A stretch of DNA of 34,369 nucleotides. Origin: Opitutales bacterium. GTDB lineage: Bacteria; Verrucomicrobiota; Verrucomicrobiia; Opitutales; Seribacteraceae. The stretch is from NCBI GenBank assembly GCA_028045305.1, contig JAOFTV010000022.1:1-34369 (forward strand), given 5' to 3'. The notes under the pieces were generated by a model that was not told the DNA's origin, made no database searches, and worked only from the letters and a program-made list of their open reading frames with translations. A program made the position numbers and the translations under genes. This document shows, one piece after another, positions 17,705-26,263 of this stretch; position 1 is the stretch's first letter; every line of letters begins with the position of its first letter.

Positions 17705-18625
17705 ATGGTTAATAAAAACACTTTTATTTATGTCTTGATTCCGATTTTTGAAGATTTTGCCTGCTTACCAATCTTATTAAATAAAATCAAAAATTCTTTA
17801 TCTAGTATTGCAGACTACAGAGTTCTTGTCATAGACGATGGTAGTTACAATGGATTACATGATAAACTCCTTCTTAATAAAGATAGTTCTCTAGAAATCC
17901 TTACATTATCAAAAAATGTAGGACATCAAAGGAGCATTGCAATCGGTTTATGCTATTTGGATAGAAATAAAGATTTCGACTATATCTTGGTCATGGATGG
18001 TGATGGAGAAGATAACCCTCAAGATGCAATTAACCTTATTAGAACTGCAGAAGCGTCAACTGAAGATAAAGTTATTTTCGCGAGGAGAGATACCCGCAGT
18101 GAACCATTCTCATTCAAAATAGGTTATTTGTTGTATAGGCTATTTTTTCGAATCCTTACTGGAGATAAAATCAAATTTGGGAACTTTTCACTCGTGCCCC
18201 GTTCATTGGTTGATCGGTTGACAGGTATTCCTGACATTTGGAATCACTACGCAGCGTCCATTCTTTCTTCAAAAATCCCATATGAAGAAATTTCTTCAAA
18301 AAGATCCGGAAGAATACATGGTCGTCCAAAAATGAATTTAACCAATTTGATCCTTCATGGAATGAGTTCTTTTTCGGTGTTTTTACAAATCATACTCTTT
18401 CGTCTTTTTTTATTAGTTTCAATTGTCAATGCTTGTGGGTTGACTCTTTTGTTTATTGAAAGTCTTGGGGTACTAAATATCAACAAATTTGCAAACATTA
18501 CCTCTATCATTTTTCTAATGACTAATTTAATGTTTATTTCTTTCATTTCTTTGCTTTTTGTACTTTCAAATCGATCTCTTGCTCCATGTATTCCTAAAAC
18601 TTTTTGGCATCACTTCATCAAATAA
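17705..18625 (+). CDS. GT2 glycosyltransferase with C-terminal membrane helices, DPM1-like
   Basis: The 306-aa protein shows VLIPIFEDFACL at residues 10-21, RVLVIDDGSYNG at 39-50, GHQRSIAIGL, and LVMDGDGEDNPQD with DGD at 98-100. FARRDTRSEPFSFKIGYLLYRLFFRILTG and NFSLVPRSLVDRL fit GT2 enzymes that act on polyprenyl phosphate. Two hydrophobic stretches near 222-245 and 262-287 would anchor it in the membrane, unlike the two short DPM1-like proteins upstream. The ATG is six bases after the FkbM stop. It begins the second GT2, methyltransferase, membrane-protein triad. Confidence 0.87.
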   Translation: MVNKNTFIYVLIPIFEDFACLPILLNKIKNSLSSIADYRVLVIDDGSYNGLHDKLLLNKDSSLEILTLSKNVGHQRSIAIGLCYLDRNKDFDYILVMDGDGEDNPQDAINLIRTAEASTEDKVIFARRDTRSEPFSFKIGYLLYRLFFRILTGDKIKFGNFSLVPRSLVDRLTGIPDIWNHYAASILSSKIPYEEISSKRSGRIHGRPKMNLTNLILHGMSSFSVFLQIILFRLFLLVSIVNACGLTLLFIESLGVLNINKFANITSIIFLMTNLMFISFISLLFVLSNRSLAPCIPKTFWHHFIK

Positions 18626-19342
18626 ATTAAAATTAAATCAAAAGAAAATAACTACCTGTACCCAGGAAAAGAACTCGAAATTTTTGCAGGAGCTAAAAAC
18701 TGGAAGTCCTACTTTGCTGATAAATTAATACCTTATATCAGCGGTAAGGTACTAGAAGTTGGTGCTGGAATTGGTCAAACCACTCCATATCTCATAAATC
18801 CAAAAGTTTCTCAGTGGACATCATTGGAACCTGACTACAATCTTTTCAATAAGTTAGTTAACAGTCATCCTTCTAAAAAGAATGGTTTAGTCAGTTACAG
18901 ATGTGGAACTGTAAAGGACATTATTGATAAATTCGATTCCATTGTTTATATTGATGTACTTGAACATATCGAGGACGATTTAAATCAATTAAATCAATGT
19001 TCTAGATGCTTGAGCAGCGGTGGTAACATCATTGTTTTATCACCAGCTCACGAGAATTTATTTTCCCCTTTTGATGTAAGTGTTGGTCACTACAGAAGAT
19101 ATGACAAAAAAATGCTTCAAAACTTAGCAGGGGAAAGTTTAAAACTTAAAAAAGTCTTTTACTTGGATTGCTTTGGATTATTCCTTAATCTCGCTAATCG
19201 ATTGCTGCTAAGAAAATCAATGCCTTCATCAAGGCAGATTCAGTTTTGGGATGGTTTCGTCGTACCAATTTCGAAGATTTTTGATCCCGTTTTTAATTTC
19301 AAGATAGGTAAATCAGTAATTGGAATATTTGAAAAAAAATAA
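18626..19342 (+). CDS. Class I SAM methyltransferase, apparent ATT start
   Basis: The frame opens immediately after the GT2 stop and runs KSKENNYLYPGKELEIFAGA, then GKVLEVGAGIGQTTPYL (SAM motif I), SLEPDYNLF (strand 2), DSIVYIDVLEHIEDDL (strand 4) and SSGGNIIVLSPAHENLF. The ending FDVSVGHYRRYDKKML is typical of methyltransferases that sit beside polyprenyl-phosphate GT2 genes. A TTG at 18824 would remove motif I, so it cannot be the real start. Upstream, only ATT at 18626 or 18632 (or CTG at 18656) could initiate. ATT at 18626 touches the previous TAA and gives 238 aa. The end overlaps the next membrane gene by 23 bases. The family is clear and the start is uncertain by a few codons. Confidence 0.8.
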   Translation: MKIKSKENNYLYPGKELEIFAGAKNWKSYFADKLIPYISGKVLEVGAGIGQTTPYLINPKVSQWTSLEPDYNLFNKLVNSHPSKKNGLVSYRCGTVKDIIDKFDSIVYIDVLEHIEDDLNQLNQCSRCLSSGGNIIVLSPAHENLFSPFDVSVGHYRRYDKKMLQNLAGESLKLKKVFYLDCFGLFLNLANRLLLRKSMPSSRQIQFWDGFVVPISKIFDPVFNFKIGKSVIGIFEKK

Positions 19343-20582
19343 ATTCCTGATTACTTTCTCAGGAGTTACCATATCTTGGTTAACTATTTATTATATTCTA
19401 GAAAGCTACTCGTTGTGGTCTTACTGGGGTGTTCAGAACATGGAAATTATGTTTCCAGATCTTCATATCCTCCTATCTGCTATTGATGCACACTTTCTTG
19501 GGATTAATGTCTTTAAAGAAAACCCTCTCTGCTATTTCAAGATTCCTCATGTATATAGTGAGGCATGGTTCCCCCTACATTATATAGGATTTTCGGATGA
19601 TTATCGAATACTGATAGGTCTTTTATTAATCTTATTTTTTGCGTTAGGAGTTAGTTGGCAAATTAAAGATAATGCTAATCTATTCTTACCACTATGCATT
19701 TCTCCTGCGATTCTACTTGCTGTCGAGCGATGTAACAACGACTTGATCATATTCTTCCTGCTATTTCTAGTTGTGAAATTTGCGTTAAGTGAAAAAAAAC
19801 ATTGGGTACTGGCAGGACATTTACTTCTTTATGTTACAATAGCACTTAAGTATTATCCAGTGGCATTCAGCGTCATTTTTTTGTTTCGCAAACAAAAATT
19901 ATATGAAAAGTTTATTCATATAAGTGCCCCAATAATTTTCTTTCTTTTGTGGATTTATTATTGCTGGAATAACCTTCAAATACAAAAAAATACAATTCCA
20001 GAACCAGGCTATGTATCTTCATTTGGATTCTCTCCCTTCAATTCTTTAATTAGTTACACTACAGGTTTGAAAATCGAAGTATGTTTCATCCTTTTAGTTA
20101 TTTTGACTTCATTCATAGCGTATTCAATCTTTCGATTTCTCATCAAGTATACTAATAAAAAGGATGTAGTTACACCAGCTAACAGATATTCATCCGCACT
20201 ATGCTTTGGTGGATGCTCTATACTCTTATTCTGTTATTTCGTGAAAACTAGTTTTGATTACAGAATGATCTTTTTGTTTTGTAGTCTGCCATTTATACTT
20301 GGATACCAATTTCAATTTCAGAATTATTTTCCATCTATATTTCTCTCTCCAATCTGTATGCTGGTTGCCTTCACCTTATCTACATGGTTTGAATTCATAA
20401 GAGAATGGATTTCAATTATTACAAGAAATACTATGCTTGAAGTAAACTTACCATCCATACTTTTCTTAACTAGGGCTTCCGAAATTTGCCTCAATCATTA
20501 TTCCATTATTCTCCTAATTTCTTTCGCACTATACATCGCTTACAAAGAAGTTTTTTGCACAGTCTTTTATGATGAACACTAG
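19320..20582 (+). CDS. GT87-like (DUF2029) membrane glycosyltransferase
   Basis: This 420-aa protein has about nine to ten hydrophobic helices. The first periplasmic loop contains MFPDLHILLSAIDAHFLGIN, the Asp-led helix typical of GT87/DUF2029 enzymes, followed by NPLCYFKIPHVYSEAWFP. Later SPAILLAVERCNNDLIIFF and ALKYYPVAFSVIFLFRK match the conserved Asn/Asp and Lys-x-Pro parts. GT87 enzymes (for example mycobacterial mannosyltransferases) use polyprenyl-phosphate sugars, so the DPM1-like GT2 two genes upstream is a logical donor maker. The TTG at 19320 gives a 23-base overlap with the methyltransferase; a second TTG at 19329 is an alternative. Confidence 0.75.
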   Translation: MEYLKKNKFLITFSGVTISWLTIYYILESYSLWSYWGVQNMEIMFPDLHILLSAIDAHFLGINVFKENPLCYFKIPHVYSEAWFPLHYIGFSDDYRILIGLLLILFFALGVSWQIKDNANLFLPLCISPAILLAVERCNNDLIIFFLLFLVVKFALSEKKHWVLAGHLLLYVTIALKYYPVAFSVIFLFRKQKLYEKFIHISAPIIFFLLWIYYCWNNLQIQKNTIPEPGYVSSFGFSPFNSLISYTTGLKIEVCFILLVILTSFIAYSIFRFLIKYTNKKDVVTPANRYSSALCFGGCSILLFCYFVKTSFDYRMIFLFCSLPFILGYQFQFQNYFPSIFLSPICMLVAFTLSTWFEFIREWISIITRNTMLEVNLPSILFLTRASEICLNHYSIILLISFALYIAYKEVFCTVFYDEH

Positions 20583-21363
20583 TTTAAAATTGTTTATTAA
20601 ATTAATTCCAGGGGTTAAAAAACTTAATTTATTAATGCTCCAAAAGAAACTCCAAAATCAGTTTCTTAAACTTAACGAAACCGAAAAATCTCAACTGGCT
20701 TTTTATTCTCAGTTTATAAAAAAAGGTGACCTTGTATTTGATGTTGGTGCAAATGTGGGGTCCAGATCGAAACTATTTCTAAACCAAGGAGCAAAAGTTA
20801 TAGCTTTTGAACCTCAACCAGAATTATGTGAACATTTGACGCAACACTTAAGACTTCATAATAAATTTACGCTAATGCCTATTGGACTTGGCTCAAATCC
20901 TTCTGTTGTAGAACTTAAAATTAGTGATGCACATGTTTTATCTTCTATGAGCAACCGGTGGATTGAATCCACTACACAAAGCGGAAGATTTTCCTCTTAC
21001 AATTGGGATAAGTCGATCGATGTGAAAGTCGATACCCTGGAAAATATGTTAACTAAATTTGGTATACCAAAATTTATAAAGATTGATGTGGAGGGATATG
21101 AACTTGAAGTACTAGAGGGACTTCCTCATCCAGTGAAGTATCTTTCCCTGGAATTCACTTCGGAGGATATTGAAAATTTTAAAAAATGTCTTCTTCGAAT
21201 TAACGCTATCGGTAATTACATATTCCAATTTAGCGAAGGTGAGACACTTAACTTTACTTTCAACCAATGGATGAAAGGTGAAGCGCTGCTAGAGTCACTG
21301 GAATCAAAAATCGAGAGAATACCTCTGCTCTGGGGTGACATTTATTGTAAGTTAGAGGGATGA
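20569..21363 (+). CDS. FkbM family SAM-dependent methyltransferase
   Basis: The 264-aa protein contains VFDVGANVGSRSKLF (SAM loop), KVIAFEPQPELCEHL (strand 2) and the diagnostic FIKIDVEGYELEVLEGL followed by YLSLEFTSED. It is the most typical FkbM in the window. ATG at 20569 overlaps the membrane protein gene by 14 bases; a second ATG follows at 20572. The stop overlaps the next ATG as ATGA, leading into a sulfotransferase remnant. Acceptor unknown; a sugar hydroxyl is likely from the family and locus. Confidence 0.88.
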   Translation: MMNTSLKLFIKLIPGVKKLNLLMLQKKLQNQFLKLNETEKSQLAFYSQFIKKGDLVFDVGANVGSRSKLFLNQGAKVIAFEPQPELCEHLTQHLRLHNKFTLMPIGLGSNPSVVELKISDAHVLSSMSNRWIESTTQSGRFSSYNWDKSIDVKVDTLENMLTKFGIPKFIKIDVEGYELEVLEGLPHPVKYLSLEFTSEDIENFKKCLLRINAIGNYIFQFSEGETLNFTFNQWMKGEALLESLESKIERIPLLWGDIYCKLEG

Positions 21364-21545
21364 CGGATATTAAAAGAGTAATGATTGTAGGTTGCCCTAG
21401 GTCTGGAACTATATTGTTGCAGTCTGTTTTATCTGCTTACAAAGAAGTTTTTCACTACCCGAAACACTTCCATCCAGTTTTGTGCTCCCCTAATGGTATT
21501 AACACAATTTTAGTTCATAAAAATGAAAACATTGCTTTCATTTGA
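21360..21545 (+). pseudogene. Sulfotransferase N-terminal remnant
   Basis: The 61-aa frame reads RVMIVGCPRSGTILLQSVLS, the PAPS-binding 5' phosphosulfate loop at the N-terminus of sulfotransferases, then KEVFHYPKHFHP. Complete members are about 250-350 residues. Here the frame stops at TGA (21543-21545), and the next FkbM coding frame begins about 30 bases later, so there is no room for the rest in any frame. The start overlaps the upstream FkbM gene as ATGA, so the ancestral gene was part of the operon. It probably lost its body by deletion when the next FkbM gene was joined. A short expressed peptide cannot be excluded. Confidence 0.72.
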
Positions 21546-21574
21546 TTTACCTAAAGGATTAAAGCGATTCTAGG

Positions 21575-22381
21575 ATTATAAAAAAAATAACAAAACTCCT
21601 CGCTCAATCAGTTATAAACAGATTGAATTTTAATAGTAAATTATTAATTTCACGAAAATTCAATAACATCGCTAAAATATTGACTGAATCAAGTTTCCTT
21701 TCTTCTCCTGACCCAGCTTTAAATGGAGAACAATTTTGGCTTAAAAACTCACAGATACGTTTTAGAAATGTTATTGATGCTGGTGCTAATCGTGGTGACT
21801 GGACTGCGTCTTTGCTTTCTCTTAGAGACGAAGTCGAAAAAGTTGTCTTAATAGAACCAAACAAAGATCGTATCAACGATCTTAAAAAACGTTTCGGAAA
21901 TGAAATAAGGTTAAAAATAATCCAAACCGCATTAGATTATCGTGAAGACAACCTTAATCTTATTTTTAAAAAGGGAGAAGATACACATGCGAGTTTATCT
22001 AATACTTTACCCCAAAGAAACGCTGAAAATATTTGTGTCCAAAAAACTAAAACTACTTCAATAGATAATGTTTTAGAATCTCAGTCTTTCGAAAAAATTG
22101 ATTTACTAAAGTTAGATTTAGAAGGTTTTGACCACTACGGGTTATTAGGTGCAAGAAGAGCACTCACTAATGAGCAAATTGGCGTGATTCAATTTGAAGT
22201 AACCCGTTTCTGGGAAAACTCCTCGTGTTCTCCATGTGCGACTTTTAGATTGCTTAAAATTCATGGATTTGAAATTCACTTTATTAAAAATCAAGAACTC
22301 ATTCATCTTAATGCAGTGGAACAATTGCCACATTTTTCTTTGTATAGTAATTTTTGTGCAATTCATAGATCTATTCTTTAG
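21575..22381 (+). CDS. FkbM family SAM-dependent methyltransferase, apparent ATT start
   Basis: The core shows NVIDAGANRGDWTASL (SAM loop, DAGA instead of DVGA), KVVLIEPNKDRI (strand 2) and IDLLKLDLEGFDHYGLLGA, a divergent FkbM signature, then GVIQFEVTRFW. A TTG at 21623 is possible, but the in-frame sequence before it reads IIKKITKLLAQSVINR, a typical basic amphipathic N-terminus for this family. ATT at 21575 is its best initiator and gives 268 aa. AGG touches the start directly, and AAAGGA lies about 16 bases upstream, which is not ideal spacing. It follows the sulfotransferase remnant by 29 bases. The acceptor is unknown. Confidence 0.8.
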   Translation: MIKKITKLLAQSVINRLNFNSKLLISRKFNNIAKILTESSFLSSPDPALNGEQFWLKNSQIRFRNVIDAGANRGDWTASLLSLRDEVEKVVLIEPNKDRINDLKKRFGNEIRLKIIQTALDYREDNLNLIFKKGEDTHASLSNTLPQRNAENICVQKTKTTSIDNVLESQSFEKIDLLKLDLEGFDHYGLLGARRALTNEQIGVIQFEVTRFWENSSCSPCATFRLLKIHGFEIHFIKNQELIHLNAVEQLPHFSLYSNFCAIHRSIL

Positions 22382-22390
22382 TTTATAATT

Positions 22391-23290
22391 TTGTTTAATA
22401 TACCTGTAGTTTTTTTTATCTATAAGCGTATCGAAACTACCAAACAAGTTTTCGATACAATCTGTAAGATTAAACCACAAAAGATATATCTAATTGCAGA
22501 TGGACCGAAATCTGAGGATTTATTTGAAGCATGTAGAGATGTTCGTGAGTACATTGAAAATAATATTTCATGGAATTGTAATTTAGTACGAATTTACTCA
22601 GAACAAAATTTAGGGCTCGCCAAAAGAGTCTCCACTGGTTTGAGCGAAGTTTTTGCCCATGAGGAGTCTGCAATCATCCTTGAAGACGACACTTTGCCTG
22701 ATCCTTCTTTTTTTGATTTTTGTGAAGAATTGCTTTCACATTACGCGGAAGACCACCGAGTAGCTCATATTTCGGGATGTAATTTTTATCCTGAAATCTT
22801 CAACTCAAATGACTCCTATGCATTTTCTTCAATAATAAATGTATGGGGTTGGGCTACATGGAGAAGATCATGGAAGAATTTTAATCTTAGTATGAATTCC
22901 TGGAGAGATGACAACAAAGATTTACTATTAAATAAATGGTGCGTCTCTCGGCGTCAAAAGAAAGGTCTCCGAAAAATGTTTGATCTTCACTGTGAAAATG
23001 ATGACCCATGGGCATGGTCTTATCAATGGATCTATTCTTGTTGGAAAAATAATGCTTTATCTATCATTCCCAGAAAAAATCTAGTTTCCAATCTTGGGAT
23101 TGGTCCAGATGCTACGAATACTACCAGTTCTGTAACACTAGATAAATTTCCGAAAACAACTCAAAGCATGACCTTTCCTCTTTTGCACCCAGATATTGAT
23201 AGAGACCAAAATTTTGACAAGAGGTACCTCCAATCAAGCAAACCTCCCGTCATAAGAACACTAAAAAATATTGTTAAAACTTGGCTTTAA
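22391..23290 (+). CDS. GT-A glycosyltransferase, HlpA-like
   Basis: The 299-aa protein has NIPVVFFIYKRIETTKQVF at residues 3-21, KIYLIADGPKS at 31-41, GLAKRVSTGL and AIILEDDTLPDPSFF with EDD at 98-100 as the metal site. INVWGWATWRRSW is a strong signature of a group often labelled hemolytic protein HlpA-like, which are in fact predicted glycosyltransferases related to GNT-I/GT13. The TTG start is nine bases after the FkbM stop. No membrane segment is visible, so it should act in the cytoplasm. The donor sugar cannot be told from sequence. Confidence 0.8.
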   Translation: MFNIPVVFFIYKRIETTKQVFDTICKIKPQKIYLIADGPKSEDLFEACRDVREYIENNISWNCNLVRIYSEQNLGLAKRVSTGLSEVFAHEESAIILEDDTLPDPSFFDFCEELLSHYAEDHRVAHISGCNFYPEIFNSNDSYAFSSIINVWGWATWRRSWKNFNLSMNSWRDDNKDLLLNKWCVSRRQKKGLRKMFDLHCENDDPWAWSYQWIYSCWKNNALSIIPRKNLVSNLGIGPDATNTTSSVTLDKFPKTTQSMTFPLLHPDIDRDQNFDKRYLQSSKPPVIRTLKNIVKTWL

Positions 23291-24132
23291 ACATATCGGC
23301 AGTTATTCCGCATTATAATCAGCAGTATTGCTTGGCTAAATGTATAAGTTCACTTTTAGAACAAGATGTAAACTTTAATAAGATTCTAATTATAGATGAT
23401 GGTTCTAATAATATTAAAAGTTTAAAATTCTTAAGTAGTTATAACCAACTCTATTTTGTTAAGAATAAAGTAAATATGGGCAGAGGATTTTGTCGGAATT
23501 TGGCAATAAATGAAATAACTGAACCTTTTATTTTTTTCTTAGACGCATCAAACATTGTGAAAAAAGAATATGTAAAAACGGCTCTTTCGCATTTTATTAA
23601 TGACAAAGTAGCTGCCGTGTCTGGTTTAATTCAGAACAATTCAATTAATGATTCATTTGCGTCAAAATGGCGTGGTAGGCACCTCTTTAAGGAGAACCAT
23701 AAATTTGAGACCCAAGTGCACGATGCAAAATCTCTCACAACTTACGGAACTATATTGAGAAGATCAGCAGTACTACATGTTGGAAACTTCAATTCAGCAC
23801 TAACACATTCGGAAGATAAAGATTTAGGAAAGAGATTACTAAATGCTGGTTATAAAATAATTGGTGATCCAAACCTTATTGTTTATTCAATCAAGAAAGA
23901 CTCCGTCTTATCCGTACTTGAACGGTACTGGAGGTGGTATGGGGAAGAAGATGAAAGTATGTCTTTTTATGATTACTTAATCGCAATCAAAGCAAGTATT
24001 AGACCTATGATTCAGCAAGACATTATGGCTTATGATTTAAAATCGGCATTAATATCATTCTTGTGTCCTCATTATGGATATTGCAGATATCTTTTTCGGA
24101 AATTCACCGGTAAAATTCAAAAACATTCTTGA
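23281..24132 (+). CDS. GT2 family glycosyltransferase with altered DxD
   Basis: The 283-aa protein has ISAVIPHYNQQYCLAKCI near residues 5-22, ILIIDDGSNNIKS, NMGRGFCRNLAI and FIFFLDASNIVKKEY. The usual DxD is DAS, so the second Asp is missing. HSEDKDLGKRLLNAGYKI holds the ED-type catalytic region, and RYWRWYGEEDESM follows. It is probably an active GT2 with another metal ligand arrangement, but this is uncertain. The TTG at 23281 overlaps the previous gene by ten bases. The end overlaps the GT4 gene as TTGA. Confidence 0.82.
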   Translation: MALNISAVIPHYNQQYCLAKCISSLLEQDVNFNKILIIDDGSNNIKSLKFLSSYNQLYFVKNKVNMGRGFCRNLAINEITEPFIFFLDASNIVKKEYVKTALSHFINDKVAAVSGLIQNNSINDSFASKWRGRHLFKENHKFETQVHDAKSLTTYGTILRRSAVLHVGNFNSALTHSEDKDLGKRLLNAGYKIIGDPNLIVYSIKKDSVLSVLERYWRWYGEEDESMSFYDYLIAIKASIRPMIQQDIMAYDLKSALISFLCPHYGYCRYLFRKFTGKIQKHS

Positions 24133-25196
24133 AAATTCTTTTCGATGGTCCTTTTCAGTCTGTCCCAAAATCAGGAGTTCTTCTTTATTTTAATCTTTTA
24201 GCTAGAGAGTTTGCTCGATCAAATATTATTTATTTTTCGAGAACCTACTCCAAGAGCATTCAATGGAATGGAGTATCTACTCCGAAATTCAAACATTACA
24301 GACCACATAAACTTTTTTTCCATTTAGAGTATATATGGTTTAAGTTTTTTGGTCCAAAACACTTTGATGTTGTACATACTATCGAATACTCACTTTCGCC
24401 AGTTGGTCGATATTTCGTAAAAAAAGGAGCGAAACATGTTATTACTATTTATGATCTTATCCACGAAATTTGGGGTGCTCCACCAAATCTATACAATAAA
24501 ATTATTAGAGAGAAGTTTTACAAAGAATCCGATGGACTTTTATTTATATCGAATTCTACCAAGCATGATTTCAATAAATTCTATCCGGAATTTAGCGGTT
24601 ATCCCAATTCAGTAACTTATTTAGCTTCCAAATACACTCAATCGAGTATACCGACATATGAAAGTCGAAAACCTAATTTTGTATATGCGGGCTCAAGAGA
24701 GGGTTATAAAAACTTCAATCTAGCTTTAGAGATTTTTTCTTTAATATTGGTAGAATTACCTAATGCAAAACTTATTGTTTGTGGTTCACCTCCTAACGAG
24801 AATGAAAAAAATATTACCCAAAACATTAGGAATTCGTTGAAATGGATCTCCTTCCCGAGTGACGATGAATTAAAAGATATTTTCTTAGATTCCTTTGCTT
24901 TGCTATATACCTCATCCTATGAAGGGTTCGGGTTGCCTTTACTGGAAGCAATGTCGAATGGATGCATACCTGTAGCAAGGAACCACTCAAGTATTCCTGA
25001 AGTGATGGGTAATGCCGGCGTCTTATTAGATAATGACAATGTCGATCAGTCAATTAATGAACTAATTCAAGTTTTTCAGAACACTTTGAAGCATGAATTC
25101 ATCCTTCAAAGTGGATTTAAGCAGGCGTCTAAATTTTCTTGGTCAAAAACCGCTTCTGACACCATAATACTTTATAAATCTTTATTAAAAACTTAA
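24129..25196 (+). CDS. GT4 family glycosyltransferase
   Basis: The 355-aa protein has the two-domain GT-B layout. The N-terminal half begins KILFDGPFQSVPKSGVLLYF and contains HVITIYDLIHEIWGAP and FISNSTKHDF. The C-terminal half has PNFVYAGSREGYKNFNLAL, KLIVCGSPP and the GT4 donor-site motif LYTSSYEGFGLPLLEAMSNG, with E-x7-E spacing, then GNAGVLLDN. These are retaining transferases using nucleotide sugars at the cytoplasmic face, often mannosyl- or rhamnosyltransferases. TTG overlaps the previous stop as TTGA and places K-I-L-F at the start of strand 1. Confidence 0.92.
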   Translation: MKILFDGPFQSVPKSGVLLYFNLLAREFARSNIIYFSRTYSKSIQWNGVSTPKFKHYRPHKLFFHLEYIWFKFFGPKHFDVVHTIEYSLSPVGRYFVKKGAKHVITIYDLIHEIWGAPPNLYNKIIREKFYKESDGLLFISNSTKHDFNKFYPEFSGYPNSVTYLASKYTQSSIPTYESRKPNFVYAGSREGYKNFNLALEIFSLILVELPNAKLIVCGSPPNENEKNITQNIRNSLKWISFPSDDELKDIFLDSFALLYTSSYEGFGLPLLEAMSNGCIPVARNHSSIPEVMGNAGVLLDNDNVDQSINELIQVFQNTLKHEFILQSGFKQASKFSWSKTASDTIILYKSLLKT

Positions 25197-25207
25197 ATAG
25201 ACATACT

Positions 25208-25211
25208 AAGG
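25208..25211 (+). promoter_or_regulatory. Short Shine-Dalgarno AAGG before TTG at 25220
   Basis: AAGG lies 8 bases before TTG at 25220. The codons upstream of that TTG (ACT AAG GTT GGT CTT) could extend the first strand but contain no canonical start, so this site favours the TTG. Confidence 0.35.
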
Positions 25212-25219
25212 TTGGTCTT

Positions 25220-26263
25220 TTGCATCCATATTTGGAGGAACGTTTTCTGCAAATTGAAAATGGATTATATCCAAAACACCATTTTTGGGGTGTAGATCAT
25301 TTGTTAAATTGTTCTGTTCTTGATTGTGAATTAATAAAGGTAAGTCAGCAGTCAATAAATCCTCTAGTTGAAAAGTTATTCAACAAACTGCTCTTCAAAA
25401 ACAGTACTTCTTTTGATACAGAGTTAAAAATTCTTCGGGCAGAACGAAATTTTGATTTAATCTACTCAGTCTCAGGTCCGTTAGCATTATCAAGGATTTA
25501 TAGGCGAGCAAAAGTAATTCCTTGGGTTTTTAGAAAACCAGATAGCAATAATCGCCCGCTTATCGATTCATATAACATTAATTGTTTAAAGAATTATAGT
25601 GGTATTTTTTGTCTTACAACTAAAGCAGAGGAATATTACTCACAATACTCTTCTTCGAAGTTTATACCTTGGTGCGTTGACTTGGAATTATTTGATGGAA
25701 AACAACCAAAATCCGGTTCTGATAGACCATTTTTTTTGGCTACAGGGAAAACCTATCGTGATTACAAAACACTTGTAGATGGGGCAAAAGAAGTAGATAC
25801 TGATTTAAGAATTATTGGTCCAACCCAACAAAAACCCGATGTTCTACCTCCCAATGTTAAATGGATCGACACATCATCAGATCCACCCGATCAAGCAATT
25901 GATTACCCTACCCTTCGTGAATGGTATGCTCAGTCTATTGCAGTTTGTATACCGCTAAGCGGAGACGCGGATGATACTTGTGGATATACAAATATGTTAG
26001 AGGCCATGGCAATGCGTAAGCCAGTTTTGATCACGAGTTCAGGGTGTCTACACATAAACCCTGAAAAGAATGGTTTTGGTATGCAAATAAAGCCAAGAGA
26101 TGGTCAGGGTTGGACTCATGCAATGAATCATCTTCAGCAAAACCGAGAAAAAGCGTTAGAAATGGGTAATCGAGGACGTGGAATCGTAGAACGAGATTTT
26201 ACAATTGAATGTTTCAACCAAAATATACTCAGATTTATTGAAACAACTCTAAGCAAAAAATGA
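25220..26263 (+). CDS. GT4-like glycosyltransferase
   Basis: The 347-aa protein looks like a GT-B transferase. FDLIYSVSGPLALSRIYR and YSGIFCLTTKAEEYYSQ belong to the N-terminal half, then PWCVDLELFDGK and FFLATGKTYRDYKTLVDGA introduce the donor domain. VCIPLSGDADDTCGYTNMLE, AMAMRKPVLITSSG and FGMQIKPRDGQGW match the GT4 donor-binding region, although it is more divergent than the GT4 before it. TTG at 25220 is supported by AAGG; the codons before it (KVGL) would complete a strand 1, so a start slightly upstream is possible. The end overlaps the next gene as ATGA. Confidence 0.8.
   Translation: MHPYLEERFLQIENGLYPKHHFWGVDHLLNCSVLDCELIKVSQQSINPLVEKLFNKLLFKNSTSFDTELKILRAERNFDLIYSVSGPLALSRIYRRAKVIPWVFRKPDSNNRPLIDSYNINCLKNYSGIFCLTTKAEEYYSQYSSSKFIPWCVDLELFDGKQPKSGSDRPFFLATGKTYRDYKTLVDGAKEVDTDLRIIGPTQQKPDVLPPNVKWIDTSSDPPDQAIDYPTLREWYAQSIAVCIPLSGDADDTCGYTNMLEAMAMRKPVLITSSGCLHINPEKNGFGMQIKPRDGQGWTHAMNHLQQNREKALEMGNRGRGIVERDFTIECFNQNILRFIETTLSKK

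Noticed and set aside
22145..22480. 111-aa minus-strand frame across the FkbM/GT junction
   Set aside because: It is antisense to two coding regions with clear motifs and has no domain sequence of its own.
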